Of a stretch of DNA of 64,000 nt, positions 1 through 7,968 are shown piece by piece. Location: the NCBI RefSeq assembly GCF_900101045.1, contig NZ_FNFN01000007.1, positions 1 to 64,000 on the forward strand. Direction: 5' to 3'. Position 1 is the stretch's first letter, and each line of letters opens with the position of its first letter. The translations under genes were made by a program, and so were the position numbers. The notes beneath the pieces are model-generated. The model saw only the letters and a list, made by a program, of their open reading frames with translations. It had not been told where the DNA came from and ran no database searches. The stretch is from Nocardioides sp. YR527 (GTDB taxonomy: Bacteria; Actinomycetota; Actinomycetes; Propionibacteriales; Nocardioidaceae).

Positions 1-342
1 GTCTCGGAGGCCCGGCAGTACGGGCTATTACTTACCCTCGCAGCTCAGCGTGCACGCCCCTGGATCCCCTGGAATACCCCATACCCGATATCTCTCGGAT
101 GGATAGGGTACGCCTCTTTCGAGGTGGTCGGCCTTCACGTTCACGCCTGCGCCGAGCCTACCACACAAAGCAAAACCAATGAACCCAGTCAGGGACAGGT
201 ATCCCCAACAAAGCCCGGACCGCTGCTGGAAGCCCGCAAGACAGGTAAATGGCACCCAACCCAGACACCCTGTCTTGAAATCTCCCAACCCAGACCACGT
301 ATTGGCCCCACCCACGCTGGAACCCAAATACAAATCCCCGAG
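1..342. other. non-coding left edge
   Basis: I see no convincing gene here. The stretch looks less GC-rich than the rest of the window, and the open frames on both strands have no recognisable protein features or ribosome binding sites. No tRNA-like cloverleaf was found. It may be the downstream flank of a gene outside the window. Confidence 0.5.
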
Positions 343-348
343 TAACCT
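343..348 (+). promoter_or_regulatory. -10 box of arr, leaderless
   Basis: TAACCT lies 6 nt before the ATG of the ADP-ribosyltransferase gene, and there is no purine-rich ribosome binding site. This spacing puts the transcription start at or next to the ATG, as in other leaderless actinobacterial genes. Confidence 0.5.
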
Positions 349-354
349 GCCAGC

Positions 355-765
355 ATGAGTGAGCCGCTGGACGACGGGCCGTTCTACCACGGCACAAAGG
401 CCGACCTTCGCGATGGAGATCTACTCACCGCCGGGTTCCGGTCGAACTACAAGCCCGAGGTGGTGATGAACCACATCTACTTCACCGCACTCCCCGACGG
501 CGCCGGCCTCGCGGCCGAGATCGCCCCCGGCGACGGAGATCCACGGGTCTACCTCGTCGAGCCGACCGGAGAGTACGAGAACGACCCCAACGTCACGGAC
601 AAGAAGTTCCCCGGCAACCCGACCCGCTCCTACCGCAGCAAGGCACCGCTTCGGATCGTCTCCGAGGTCCACGACTGGACCCGGCTGACCCCCGAGGCCC
701 TGCAGATGTGGCGAGACCGCCTGGCTGCGATCCGGACGGACGACCGGGCCGAGATCATCAACTAG
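355..765 (+). CDS. arr: rifampin ADP-ribosyltransferase (Arr)
   Basis: This 136-residue protein matches the small Arr family, which inactivates rifamycins by transferring ADP-ribose from NAD+ to the C23 hydroxyl. The N-terminal FYHGTKADL motif, IYFTAL and the END segment are all visible. His12, Tyr42 and Asp77 fall at the spacing of the catalytic His19, Tyr49 and Asp84 of the M. smegmatis enzyme, so an active enzyme is expected. The length is normal for the family. The gene stands alone and ends 9 bp from the convergent DUF1349 gene. Intrinsic arr genes are common in environmental actinobacteria, so acquired resistance need not be assumed. Confidence 0.93.
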   Translation: MSEPLDDGPFYHGTKADLRDGDLLTAGFRSNYKPEVVMNHIYFTALPDGAGLAAEIAPGDGDPRVYLVEPTGEYENDPNVTDKKFPGNPTRSYRSKAPLRIVSEVHDWTRLTPEALQMWRDRLAAIRTDDRAEIIN

Positions 766-773
766 TCCGCCGG

Positions 774-1346
774 TCAGTGCAGGGCGGCGTCCGCCGCGGT
801 CGACCGCCAGGCGTGGAAGGCGATGGAGAGCCCCGCCCGCGTGGGCGCGCAGATGAACGGTCCGGCCTGGGCGACGAGGTCCGGCGCCAAAGGGACCACC
901 CGGACGAGCTGAAGAGAGCCGCCGTCGACCGCGGCTCGGACGGTGAGCGCGTCGCCGGATCGGCTGACCCGCATCAGGACCCGGCGGTCGCGCCAGTCGG
1001 GCACCGGCGCCAGCGACCAGTCCGACCTACCGTCGGTGACGACGGCACCGAGCTGCGGACGACCGTCGGCGTACTCGACGCCGGTCTTGACCCAGTGCGT
1101 CTCGCTGACGCGTACGAAGATCCCGGCCTGGTCGAACTGCTGTGAGAAGGCGGCCGTGAACTCGACCTCGACCGCGCTGTCCTGGTCGAAGGGGGCCAGC
1201 AGGGCGTGCTCGCTGTCGTGGACGAACCCGTAGGAGGTCGTACGCCACGCGTCGCTCCCCTCGGCAGCGGTGACGAGGAGGTCGGAGCCGCGCTCGACAG
1301 CGGCGACGGGCGGATGGGTCCAGCGCCCGCTCCCCCAGCGGATCAA
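774..1346 (-). CDS. DUF1349 family protein
   Basis: The 190-residue product looks like a DUF1349 protein, a concanavalin-like beta-sandwich fold. Typical segments include FSQQFDQAGIFVR, WVKTGVEYADGRPQLG and SDWS. Such proteins resemble laminarin- or sugar-binding lectin folds, but most have no known reaction. No signal peptide is visible, so it is probably cytoplasmic. I start it at the TTG that overlaps the stop of the upstream gene (TTGA), which implies translational coupling; the frame stays open further upstream but reads as a shadow there. Function beyond the fold is not known. Confidence 0.8.
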   Translation of the reverse strand: MIRWGSGRWTHPPVAAVERGSDLLVTAAEGSDAWRTTSYGFVHDSEHALLAPFDQDSAVEVEFTAAFSQQFDQAGIFVRVSETHWVKTGVEYADGRPQLGAVVTDGRSDWSLAPVPDWRDRRVLMRVSRSGDALTVRAAVDGGSLQLVRVVPLAPDLVAQAGPFICAPTRAGLSIAFHAWRSTAADAALH

Positions 1347-1741
1347 TGCCGCTCCTCGAGCCCCACGGCCTCGCGCAGGATGCGCACCGAGTCGGCGAGC
1401 TCCTCGTCGTCGCGGGCCCGGGACTCCATCAGGTCGGAGAGGGCCGAGGCGATGACGTTGAGCTTCTCGTGGGAAGCCTCCTCCGAGCGCCGCCCGGCGT
1501 TCTGGAGCAGCACCAGCAACAGCAGCGAGAGGACCGAGGAGCCGGTGTGGATGGCCAGCTCCCACTTGGTGCTCGAGGACCACAGGGGGAAGCTCACCGC
1601 CCACAGCAGCAGGACGACCACGATCACGTAGAAGAAGGGAGCATGGCTGACCACGGAGGTGACCACCTCCACGAAGTGTTCGAACCCGTTCCGTCCACCG
1701 CCGCGCTGACGAGACTTCCTGGCCTTGTTCTCTACGGTCAT
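1343..1741 (-). CDS. low-affinity iron permease family protein
   Basis: This 132-residue protein resembles the low-affinity iron permease (PF04120) family. It has two hydrophobic segments, around residues 30-48 and 60-75, the second following SSTKWELAIHTGSS, then a charged helical tail (SHEKLNVIASALSDLMESRA). Bacterial members are small inner-membrane proteins, and their role in iron transport is poorly tested. The ATG at 1741 begins MTVENKARK; the frame upstream is not protein-like. It shares 4 bp with the DUF1349 gene downstream, so the two are one transcript. Confidence 0.8.
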   Translation of the reverse strand: MTVENKARKSRQRGGGRNGFEHFVEVVTSVVSHAPFFYVIVVVLLLWAVSFPLWSSSTKWELAIHTGSSVLSLLLLVLLQNAGRRSEEASHEKLNVIASALSDLMESRARDDEELADSVRILREAVGLEERH

Positions 1742-1770
1742 GCGCACACGGTAGTCCTCAGCGCCGCCGC

Positions 1771-2100
1771 TCAGGCCGCGATCACCGAGACGACCAGGAC
1801 GTACGCCGCCGTGCCGGCGAAGATGCTCAGCGTCATGCTGCCTCGCCACAGGTGCAGCCCGATCGTGATCGCGAGGGCCAGGGCGGCCGGTCCGACGGAG
1901 GTCAGGACGACGGGGTCGGTCTCGCGGAGGGTGTAGGCGGCGAGGATGACCATGACCCCGACGGGCATCCGGTCGCCGATGTAGGCCAGCAGTGCGCTGT
2001 GCCGCAGCGGGGCGAGCATCGCGAACGGAGCCGCGCGCAGGGTCCAGGTGACGGCCGCGGAGACGAGGACGGCGGACAGGACGTACCAGTGATCAGCCAC
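1771..2100 (-). CDS. azlD: AzlD-type branched-chain amino acid exporter subunit
   Basis: The 109-residue, four-helix membrane protein is the small subunit of an AzlCD exporter for branched-chain amino acids or their analogues. Recognisable parts are the TLRAAPF motif near the N-terminus and IGDRMPVGVMVILAAYTLRE. The GTG at 2100 (VADHWYVL) is preferred because it overlaps the azlC stop by 8 bp, the usual arrangement for this pair. It is transcribed away from the Lrp-type regulator that probably controls it. Confidence 0.9.
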   Translation of the reverse strand: MADHWYVLSAVLVSAAVTWTLRAAPFAMLAPLRHSALLAYIGDRMPVGVMVILAAYTLRETDPVVLTSVGPAALALAITIGLHLWRGSMTLSIFAGTAAYVLVVSVIAA

Positions 2101-2821
2101 GGCTGCTCCTCCGGACGGCGAGGACGTACGAGCAGACCAGCGCGGCACAGAACATGCCCATCGCGATCAGCAGCATGTTGTCCCGCGAGACCAGCGCCGC
2201 GACGAGCGCGCAGCCCAGCGCAAGCGCGGAGACCGGCACCGACCGACGGACCTTGTACGCCTCGATCCCCAGCACCACGAACAGCGCGGTGACCGCGAAG
2301 TCGAGGCCCACGACCTGCGGCGGGATCAGCGAGCCCAGACCGGCGCCGGCGGCCACGCAGAGGACCCACGCCAGGTGGAAGAACGCCTGGATACCGACGA
2401 TCCTCGTCCGCGACCACCCGGCCGCCTCCGGCGTCGCGGTGAGCGCGTACGCCTCGTCGGTCAGGGCGAAGGTGCTGTAGGCCCGCCACCCGCGGCCCTG
2501 GATCCGGTGCATCGGGAACGAGATCGCGTAGAAGACGTGCCGGAAGTTCACCAGCAGCGTGCTGACGGCGATCTGCGCCAACGGAGCAGCCGCGGCCACC
2601 AGGCCGACCAGCAGGAACTCCATCGAGCCGGCGAACACGACCGCGCCGAACACCGGAGCCCACCACCAGTCGAGCCCGGACTGGACCACCAGCACGCCGA
2701 GCGCGAGCCCCAGCGGGACCACGGCGACGCAGGCGGGCAGCACGGTCCGCCAGCCTGCGGCCACCTCTTCGCGGGTCGCCGGCGACCCCTGGTACGTCGT
2801 CTCGGTCTCCATCACCTGCAT
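2093..2821 (-). CDS. azlC: AzlC family branched-chain amino acid permease
   Basis: The 242-residue protein is the large subunit of the AzlCD exporter. Family landmarks are PLGLALGVL, FAGSMEFLLVGL and NFRHVFYAISFP, with about seven hydrophobic segments. In B. subtilis AzlCD exports leucine analogues and is repressed by the Lrp-type AzlB. Here an Lrp-type gene is divergent across a 63-bp gap, which fits the same circuit. The start could be 2821 or the ATG at 2812. Confidence 0.92.
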   Translation of the reverse strand: MQVMETETTYQGSPATREEVAAGWRTVLPACVAVVPLGLALGVLVVQSGLDWWWAPVFGAVVFAGSMEFLLVGLVAAAAPLAQIAVSTLLVNFRHVFYAISFPMHRIQGRGWRAYSTFALTDEAYALTATPEAAGWSRTRIVGIQAFFHLAWVLCVAAGAGLGSLIPPQVVGLDFAVTALFVVLGIEAYKVRRSVPVSALALGCALVAALVSRDNMLLIAMGMFCAALVCSYVLAVRRSSRG

Positions 2822-2850
2822 GTCGCAAGCCTAGGAAAGTTCGGACGTCC

Positions 2851-2878
2851 TTGGGTTGCTCATTGCCGATGCTAAAGT
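2851..2878 (+). promoter_or_regulatory. lrp promoter, leaderless
   Basis: TTGGGT (2851-2856) and TAAAGT (2873-2878) are separated by 16 bp, and the -10 ends 6 nt before the ATG. The mRNA is probably leaderless. The same 63-bp gap must hold the azlC promoter and the regulator's binding site. Confidence 0.5.
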
Positions 2879-2884
2879 GCCGCT

Positions 2885-3337
2885 ATGCGCAACGATCATG
2901 CGATTGACGACCTGGATCGCGCAATCATTGCCGAACTGGAGGATGACGCCCGGCTGAGCAACGCCGAGCTCGCCCGACGGGTCGGTCTCACCCCGGCGCC
3001 CTGCCTTCGTCGCGTACAGCGCCTGGAGAGCGACGGGGTGATCAAGGGCTACCACGCCAGGGTCGACCCGAAGAGCGGCGGACGCGGGTTCGAGGTGATC
3101 GTCGCGATCGACATCGCCGTCAACGACGGCAAGACCATCGAGGACTTCGAGACCGCCGCGGTCGCCGTCCCCGAGGTCACCGAGATGCGCCGCATGCTCG
3201 GCCAGCCCGACTACTACCTGCGCGTCCAGGTCGCCGACCCCGATGCGTACGAAGCCCTCATCGTCGGGACCATCTCCCGTCTGCCCGCGGTGAACAGGGT
3301 GCTCTCCCACCAGACGATGCGACTGCTCAAGGGCTGA
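2885..3337 (+). CDS. Lrp/AsnC family transcriptional regulator
   Basis: The 150-residue protein has an N-terminal AsnC-type winged helix-turn-helix (residues 6-60: IDDLDRAIIAELEDDARLSN, then RVGLTPAPCLRRVQRLE) followed by a RAM/ACT-like ligand domain with YYLRVQVADPDAYE. Such proteins bind amino acids and form multimers on DNA. Divergence from azlCD suggests it senses a branched-chain amino acid or analogue and controls export. The last 11 bp overlap, tail to tail, the end of the next gene on the other strand. Confidence 0.92.
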   Translation: MRNDHAIDDLDRAIIAELEDDARLSNAELARRVGLTPAPCLRRVQRLESDGVIKGYHARVDPKSGGRGFEVIVAIDIAVNDGKTIEDFETAAVAVPEVTEMRRMLGQPDYYLRVQVADPDAYEALIVGTISRLPAVNRVLSHQTMRLLKG

Positions 3338-4109
3338 GCGCCTGTCGCGTCCGGGCGTCGGCGGGAACGAACGTCTCCAGATGGAGGCCGTCGACCGTGA
3401 CGTCGGAGGCGCTCTCGATCTGGCTGGCGACGCTGAAGAACCGGAGCACGAGGCCGCCCGCCTCGATCTCCAGCGGGACGACCGGGTCGGCCGACGGCCG
3501 GACGGACCGCTCGCCACCGGCGGGGTAGGCGGTGACCTCGTCCCGGAGCGCGACCAGGGCCTGGTCACCGCCGGTGTGGGTGATGCGCCGGTCGAGCTGG
3601 TGAAGCAGATGAGCACGCCAGACGGGAAGGTTGCGGATGCGCGGGGCGATTCCTCGCGGATGCAGGCAGAGCCGGATCACGTTGAGCGGAGGCTCGAGCA
3701 GGCTGCGGTCACAGCCGACGAGCAGCCCGTCGACGGGCTCGTTGGCATCGACGATGTCCCAGTGGTCGTCGAGGAGCAGGGCCGGGTACGGCGCGTGGGC
3801 GTCCAGCAGGCTGCGGAGGCCGGCCATCACCGGCGCGAGCACGCTGTCGTCAGTCGCGCGGTGCGGATAGCGGGGAGCGAAGCCACCGGCGAGCAGGAGC
3901 CGATTCTGCTCGGCCATGGGCACCCGCATCACCTCGGCCAGCCGGACGATCATCTCCGGCGTCGGCCGGGAGCGACCGTTCTCGACGTAGCTCACATGCC
4001 GGGTGCTCACCTCGGCCTGGGTGGCGAGCGCGAGCTGGCTCAGGGACCGCAGCTCGCGCCAGCGGCGAAGCTCGCTGCCGACCGACGGTGGCATCGCAGT
4101 TGTGGTCAC
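3327..4109 (-). CDS. XRE-type regulator with MmyB-like ligand domain
   Basis: The 260-residue protein has an N-terminal XRE helix-turn-helix (about residues 11-65, including LRSLSQLALATQAEVSTRHV) and a C-terminal MmyB-like domain with LLLDDHWDIVDAN and LNVIRLCLHPRGIAPRI. The latter is a PAS-like fold that in related proteins binds fatty acids. Members usually regulate a divergent small enzyme gene, and here a SnoaL-like gene lies 117 bp away. The GTG at 4109 is used; an ATG at 4094 is an alternative. Confidence 0.9.
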   Translation of the reverse strand: MTTTAMPPSVGSELRRWRELRSLSQLALATQAEVSTRHVSYVENGRSRPTPEMIVRLAEVMRVPMAEQNRLLLAGGFAPRYPHRATDDSVLAPVMAGLRSLLDAHAPYPALLLDDHWDIVDANEPVDGLLVGCDRSLLEPPLNVIRLCLHPRGIAPRIRNLPVWRAHLLHQLDRRITHTGGDQALVALRDEVTAYPAGGERSVRPSADPVVPLEIEAGGLVLRFFSVASQIESASDVTVDGLHLETFVPADARTRQALSP

Positions 4110-4226
4110 GACCCGAGGCTAGCCACACCCGGATCACAACGGCCATGACCTCAGAGGTTATCGACCGGCTCGGCCACCAGCGGCGAACCTTCTCGTGACA
4201 ACCCGATCCGAGAGAAGGAAGACACC

Positions 4227-4580
4227 ATGAACGACATCGTGACCCGCTACCTCGACACCTGGAACGCCACCGAGGAGTCCGTGCTCACCGAGCTGCTGGC
4301 CGAGCACTGGTCCGACGACTGCGTCTACGTCGATCCGCTCGCCGAGGTGCAGGGCCGCGAGGCCGTCGGCGCGACCATCCAGGCCGTACGCGCGCAGTTC
4401 CCCGACTTCGTGTTCACCCCCGTGGGGACCGTCGACTTCCACCACCAGCAGGCCCGCTTCCAGTGGGGTCTGGGACCGGCCGGGGCGGAGCCGGTCGTGA
4501 TCGGCTTCGACGTGGTCGTGGTCGACGCGGACCAGCGGATCCGAGACGTACGCGGCTTCCTCGACAAGGTCCCCGCCTGA
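4227..4580 (+). CDS. SnoaL-like / NTF2-fold protein
   Basis: This 117-residue protein has the cone-shaped alpha+beta NTF2-like fold of SnoaL-like polyketide cyclases and steroid isomerases: YLDTWNATEES, then DDCVYVDPLAEVQGREAV and a C-terminal beta region ending in RIRDVRGFLDKVPA. The substrate cannot be told from sequence. AGAAGGAAG before the ATG is a good ribosome binding site. Its likely regulator is the divergent XRE/MmyB-type gene, a pairing seen repeatedly in actinobacteria. Confidence 0.82.
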   Translation: MNDIVTRYLDTWNATEESVLTELLAEHWSDDCVYVDPLAEVQGREAVGATIQAVRAQFPDFVFTPVGTVDFHHQQARFQWGLGPAGAEPVVIGFDVVVVDADQRIRDVRGFLDKVPA

Positions 4581-4594
4581 GATCAGAGACGTCC

Positions 4595-4630
4595 GGTGCG
4601 CCGTCACCCAGCTCAGGCAGACGGCGCACC
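4595..4630. terminator. bidirectional hairpin between convergent genes
   Basis: GGTGCGCCGT (4595-4604) pairs perfectly with ACGGCGCACC (4621-4630) around a 16-nt loop. It lies between the stops of two converging genes. There is no T-tract, as is common for actinobacterial terminators. Confidence 0.55.
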
Positions 4631-4649
4631 AGCATGGTCGCAAGCGTGC

Positions 4650-6974
4650 TCAGTCGCGGGCCAAGGCTGCCAGAGCTTCGGTCTCGAGGTCGAGGTAGCT
4701 CTCGTCGCTGACGTCGACGGCGACGCCGAGGATCTTTCCCCCGGTGAACGTGAACGGCGCCCGGTAGCTGCGGCTGACCGCATCAGCGCTGTCGAAGCCG
4801 ACACAGAGGCCGTCGCCACACAGGGTGAACTTGCCGACCTGGGCACGCATCTTCCCCGTGGCCACGATCTGGTCGTCGACGTACAGGTTGGTGGTGCCGA
4901 CCGACTCCTTGTTGGGACCGGCGCCTTCGCGGACGAACTCCATCCCCAGCGCGTGCGGTCCCGGCGTCAGCGGCTCGGAGACGAAGGTCTGCTCCGGCGG
5001 GATGCCGAGGAAGTTGTAGACGTAGTGCAGCTTGTCGTCCTTGATGAACAACGCGTGCCCACCGAAGCGCGAGCCGTGCGCGAAGATCACGCCTTCGGCT
5101 CCTTCGCTGATGTCGACGTCCGCGATGATCTTGTAGGAACGGCCGCGAACGTTGACCGCGACGCCCTCCGGGACCGCGCCGCTACCGGGGTAGTAGATGT
5201 ATCGGCTGCGCGGCGGCTCGGCCTGGGGCCGCTCGACCGTGATCATCTCCAGCGCGGAACGGTCGTCGAGCGGAAGTCCGTGGTACTTCTCGGCCTCCTC
5301 GAACCAGGCCGCGACCAGCTCCTGAACCTTTTCCGGGTGCTGGTCGGCCAGATTCTTCGACTCCGAGCGGTCCTCGTCGACGTGGTAGAGCTCCCACCTG
5401 TCCTGGTCGAAGTGCCCCTTCCCGGAGATCGGCGCATGGGTTGCCGCGGCCTTCCAGCCGTCCTGCCAGATGCCACGGGTGCCGAGCATGGTGAAGTACT
5501 GGCGCTTCTTCCGAGTCGGCGCGTCGGCGCTGTCGAAGCTGTACGCCATCGAGACACCCGGCAACGGCTCCTGCTCCACCCCGCGGTAGACCTCCGGCAT
5601 CTCGAGGCCGGCGAGCTCCAGGATGGTCGGCACGATGTCGGTGACGTGGTGGTACTGGTGCCGGATCTCGCCCTTCGCCTGGATGCCGGCCGGCCAGTGG
5701 ATGACCAAGGGGTCACACGTACCGCCGGAGTACTGGCTGTAGCGCTTGAACATCTGGAACGGCGTGCTGAAGGCCGCCGCCCACCCGGTCGGGTAGTGGT
5801 TGTAGGTCTCCGGCGAGCCGAGCTTGTCCAGCATGGCGAGGTTCTCGGCGAGCTCGTCAGGATAGCCGTTGAAGAACTTGTTCTCGTTCACCGATCCGGA
5901 GTCCGAACCCTCACCTGACGCGCCGTTGTCGGCGCAGTAGAAGACGATCGTGTTCTCCAGCTGGCCGGTCTCCTCCAGGTAGTCGATGACCCGGCCGACC
6001 TGGGCGTCGGTGTACTCGCTGAAGCCGGCGAAGACCTCGGCCATGCGGGCGAAGAGCCGCTTCTCGTCGATGCTGAGCTCGTCCCACGGTGTCACGTGGT
6101 CGGCCGGGTTGGCCTGGTCCTCGGCCACGGGGTTCCACGGGGTCAGCTCGGTGCCCTCGGGCAGGACGCCCTTCTCGATCATCCGGGCGAGCACCCACTC
6201 CCGGTAGGCGTCGTAGCCGTCGTCGAACAGACCCTTGTACTTGTCGATGTACTCCTGCGGCGCGTGGTGCGGCGCGTGGTTGGCCCCCGGGCAGAACCAC
6301 ATGTACCAGGGCTTGGACGGGTTGGACGCGTTCTGATCGCGCAGCATCTTGATCGCCCGGTCGGCGAGGTCCTTGGAGAGGTGATAGCCCTCCTCAGGCG
6401 TGTAGGGCTGGTCGATGTAGTGGTTGTCCTCGGCCAGGTCGGGATACCAGTTGTTGGTCTCGCCACCGAGGAAGCCGTAGAACCGGTCGAAGCCCTGCTG
6501 CAGCGGCCACTGCTGGCGGCTGCCGCCGGCGGAGTTGTCCTCCTCCGGAACGTTGTGGTTCTTGCCCAGCCAGAACGTGCTGTATCCGTTGTCCTGCAGA
6601 ATGTGCCCGATGGTGGCGCACTCCTCAGGAATCCGGCCGGCCTGACCCGGGAACCCGTTGGTTCCCTCCATGATCGAGGCGACCCGGTTCGTGGTGTGGT
6701 TGCGGCCGGTCAGCAGACAGGAACGGGTCGGCGAGCACAGCGCGGTGGTGTGCCACTGGGTGTAGGTCAGGCCGTTGTCGGCCAGACGCTGCAGTGTCGG
6801 CATGTTCACCCGTCCGCCGTACGGCGACCAGGTGGCCATGCCGGTGTCGTCGTAGAGGACGACGAGCACGTTGGGCGCACCCTCCTTCGCCGCCGGAAGC
6901 ACGTACGGGGACCAGTCCGGGACCGAGTCCCGGACGTCCAGGTTGATGACGCCGTTGAATTCCTTCTCGGCCAT
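4650..6974 (-). CDS. arylsulfatase-type sulfatase, 774 aa (paralog A)
   Basis: A type I sulfatase that should hydrolyse sulfate esters using a formylglycine made from Cys80 in CSPTRSCLLTGR (pattern CxPxR). Metal-binding residues are visible in VLYDDTG (residues 40-45) and CADNGASGEGS. After the alpha/beta catalytic domain (to about residue 540) comes a C-terminal beta-rich, lectin-like region with FAHGSRFGGHALFIKDDKLHYVYN in its middle. There is no signal peptide, so it is probably cytoplasmic. The ATG at 6974 (MAEKEFNGVI) aligns with the start of paralog B at 9384, and GAGGAC precedes it. No formylglycine-generating enzyme is in the window. Confidence 0.93.
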   Translation of the reverse strand: MAEKEFNGVINLDVRDSVPDWSPYVLPAAKEGAPNVLVVLYDDTGMATWSPYGGRVNMPTLQRLADNGLTYTQWHTTALCSPTRSCLLTGRNHTTNRVASIMEGTNGFPGQAGRIPEECATIGHILQDNGYSTFWLGKNHNVPEEDNSAGGSRQQWPLQQGFDRFYGFLGGETNNWYPDLAEDNHYIDQPYTPEEGYHLSKDLADRAIKMLRDQNASNPSKPWYMWFCPGANHAPHHAPQEYIDKYKGLFDDGYDAYREWVLARMIEKGVLPEGTELTPWNPVAEDQANPADHVTPWDELSIDEKRLFARMAEVFAGFSEYTDAQVGRVIDYLEETGQLENTIVFYCADNGASGEGSDSGSVNENKFFNGYPDELAENLAMLDKLGSPETYNHYPTGWAAAFSTPFQMFKRYSQYSGGTCDPLVIHWPAGIQAKGEIRHQYHHVTDIVPTILELAGLEMPEVYRGVEQEPLPGVSMAYSFDSADAPTRKKRQYFTMLGTRGIWQDGWKAAATHAPISGKGHFDQDRWELYHVDEDRSESKNLADQHPEKVQELVAAWFEEAEKYHGLPLDDRSALEMITVERPQAEPPRSRYIYYPGSGAVPEGVAVNVRGRSYKIIADVDISEGAEGVIFAHGSRFGGHALFIKDDKLHYVYNFLGIPPEQTFVSEPLTPGPHALGMEFVREGAGPNKESVGTTNLYVDDQIVATGKMRAQVGKFTLCGDGLCVGFDSADAVSRSYRAPFTFTGGKILGVAVDVSDESYLDLETEALAALARD

Positions 6975-7138
6975 GACTCGTCCTCTGCTCAGCGGATCCG
7001 GGCAATCACCGACCGTCAGGGGAAGTACGTCACGACTGAACCTGCACCCGGGGAGGTCGGCCACTTCCACCGTTGGCGCACGTGGCCGTCATTGCTTCAC
7101 CCGGTTCGAGTGAGTCGCGCACCGAGCCACGGCAGGGC

Positions 7139-7471
7139 TCAGAGGTTCTCGGCGATCTGCTTGATGGCGGCAAGGCGACGGTCCCACTCGACGCCGATGG
7201 CATCGAGGCGACGAGCCACGGTGCTGAGTCCGGAGCCGACGACCCGATACCGGACCTCGCGTCCGGCCTGGACCGTCTCCACGAGGCCGACCTCGTGCAG
7301 GACGGCAATGTGCTTGGCGATGGCTTGCCGGGTGATCGGCAGGCGCCGGGCGAGGGCGGACGCCGAGGCGTCGCCCTCACCGAGGGCGGCAAGGATGCTC
7401 CATCGGCTCTCGTCGCCGAGTGCGCTGCACATGTGGACCACGGCCGGATCGACGAGGTTGTCGATGCTCAT
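7139..7471 (-). CDS. ArsR family winged-helix regulator
   Basis: The 110-residue protein is an ArsR/SmtB-fold regulator: MCSALGDESRWSILAALGEG, then ALARRLPITRQAIAKHIAVL as recognition helix region and VRYRVVGSGL as the wing. The metal-binding Cys motif of true arsenic or zinc sensors is absent. Its start overlaps the SRPBCC gene by 4 bp. ArsR-SRPBCC pairs are common, and the regulator normally represses its own operon. Here that operon also includes an MFS transporter. Confidence 0.9.
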   Translation of the reverse strand: MSIDNLVDPAVVHMCSALGDESRWSILAALGEGDASASALARRLPITRQAIAKHIAVLHEVGLVETVQAGREVRYRVVGSGLSTVARRLDAIGVEWDRRLAAIKQIAENL

Positions 7472-7941
7472 GAGTCCTGCTCGAGAAGGAGGACGAGCTT
7501 GTCGAGCTCCTCGTCCCAGCCGCCACGATGATCCGCCATGAGCCCGGTCGGGTCGCTGGTGTTCTCGAAACCCGTCTCCACGACGGTGAGCCGAGTCCCG
7601 CCAGGGGTCGGCTCGAGGGTGAAACGGAACACCGTGGAACGCTGTTCGTCGACCGTCTCGGGCAGCGGACCCTCCTCGTTGCACCAGCGGTAGGAGACTT
7701 CCGAAGGAGGGTCGAAGGTGTCGACCCGGATCGGCACCCGGCGCTCACCCGGCCAGCCGATCGTGCCGAGGGCGCCGAGACCGGCACCGGTGAGAACGAT
7801 CTGACCGAACCACTGCGAGATCAGCTCGGGCTCGGTGACGGTTCGCCAGACCTTCTCCCGGGGCGCGTTGATGTGGATCGTACGGCGCACGCTGAAGGTG
7901 TCGGCCTCGACTTCTGCCCGGGGGTTCGGCGTGTTCTCCAT
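7468..7941 (-). CDS. SRPBCC (AHSA1-like) domain protein
   Basis: The 157-residue protein is one START/Bet v1-like helix-grip domain, with TIHINAPREKVWRTVTEPELISQWF near the N-terminus and GTRLTVVETGFEN near the end. These proteins bind small hydrophobic ligands in a deep cavity, but the ligand is unknown. It sits between the MFS gene (27-bp gap) and the ArsR gene (4-bp overlap), so the three form one transcript. A role as ligand-binding partner of the transporter or regulator is an inference. Confidence 0.87.
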   Translation of the reverse strand: MENTPNPRAEVEADTFSVRRTIHINAPREKVWRTVTEPELISQWFGQIVLTGAGLGALGTIGWPGERRVPIRVDTFDPPSEVSYRWCNEEGPLPETVDEQRSTVFRFTLEPTPGGTRLTVVETGFENTSDPTGLMADHRGGWDEELDKLVLLLEQDS

Positions 7942-7968
7942 GATGGTTCCTTTCTCTCGGTATCGGGG

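Noticed and set aside
1..342. Small coding gene at the left edge on either strand
   Set aside because: The open frames lack ribosome binding sites and protein-like composition and have no recognisable motif.
7139..7471. Arsenic or heavy-metal sensor role for the ArsR-type protein
   Set aside because: The cysteine motif for metal binding is absent and no arsenic genes are nearby.
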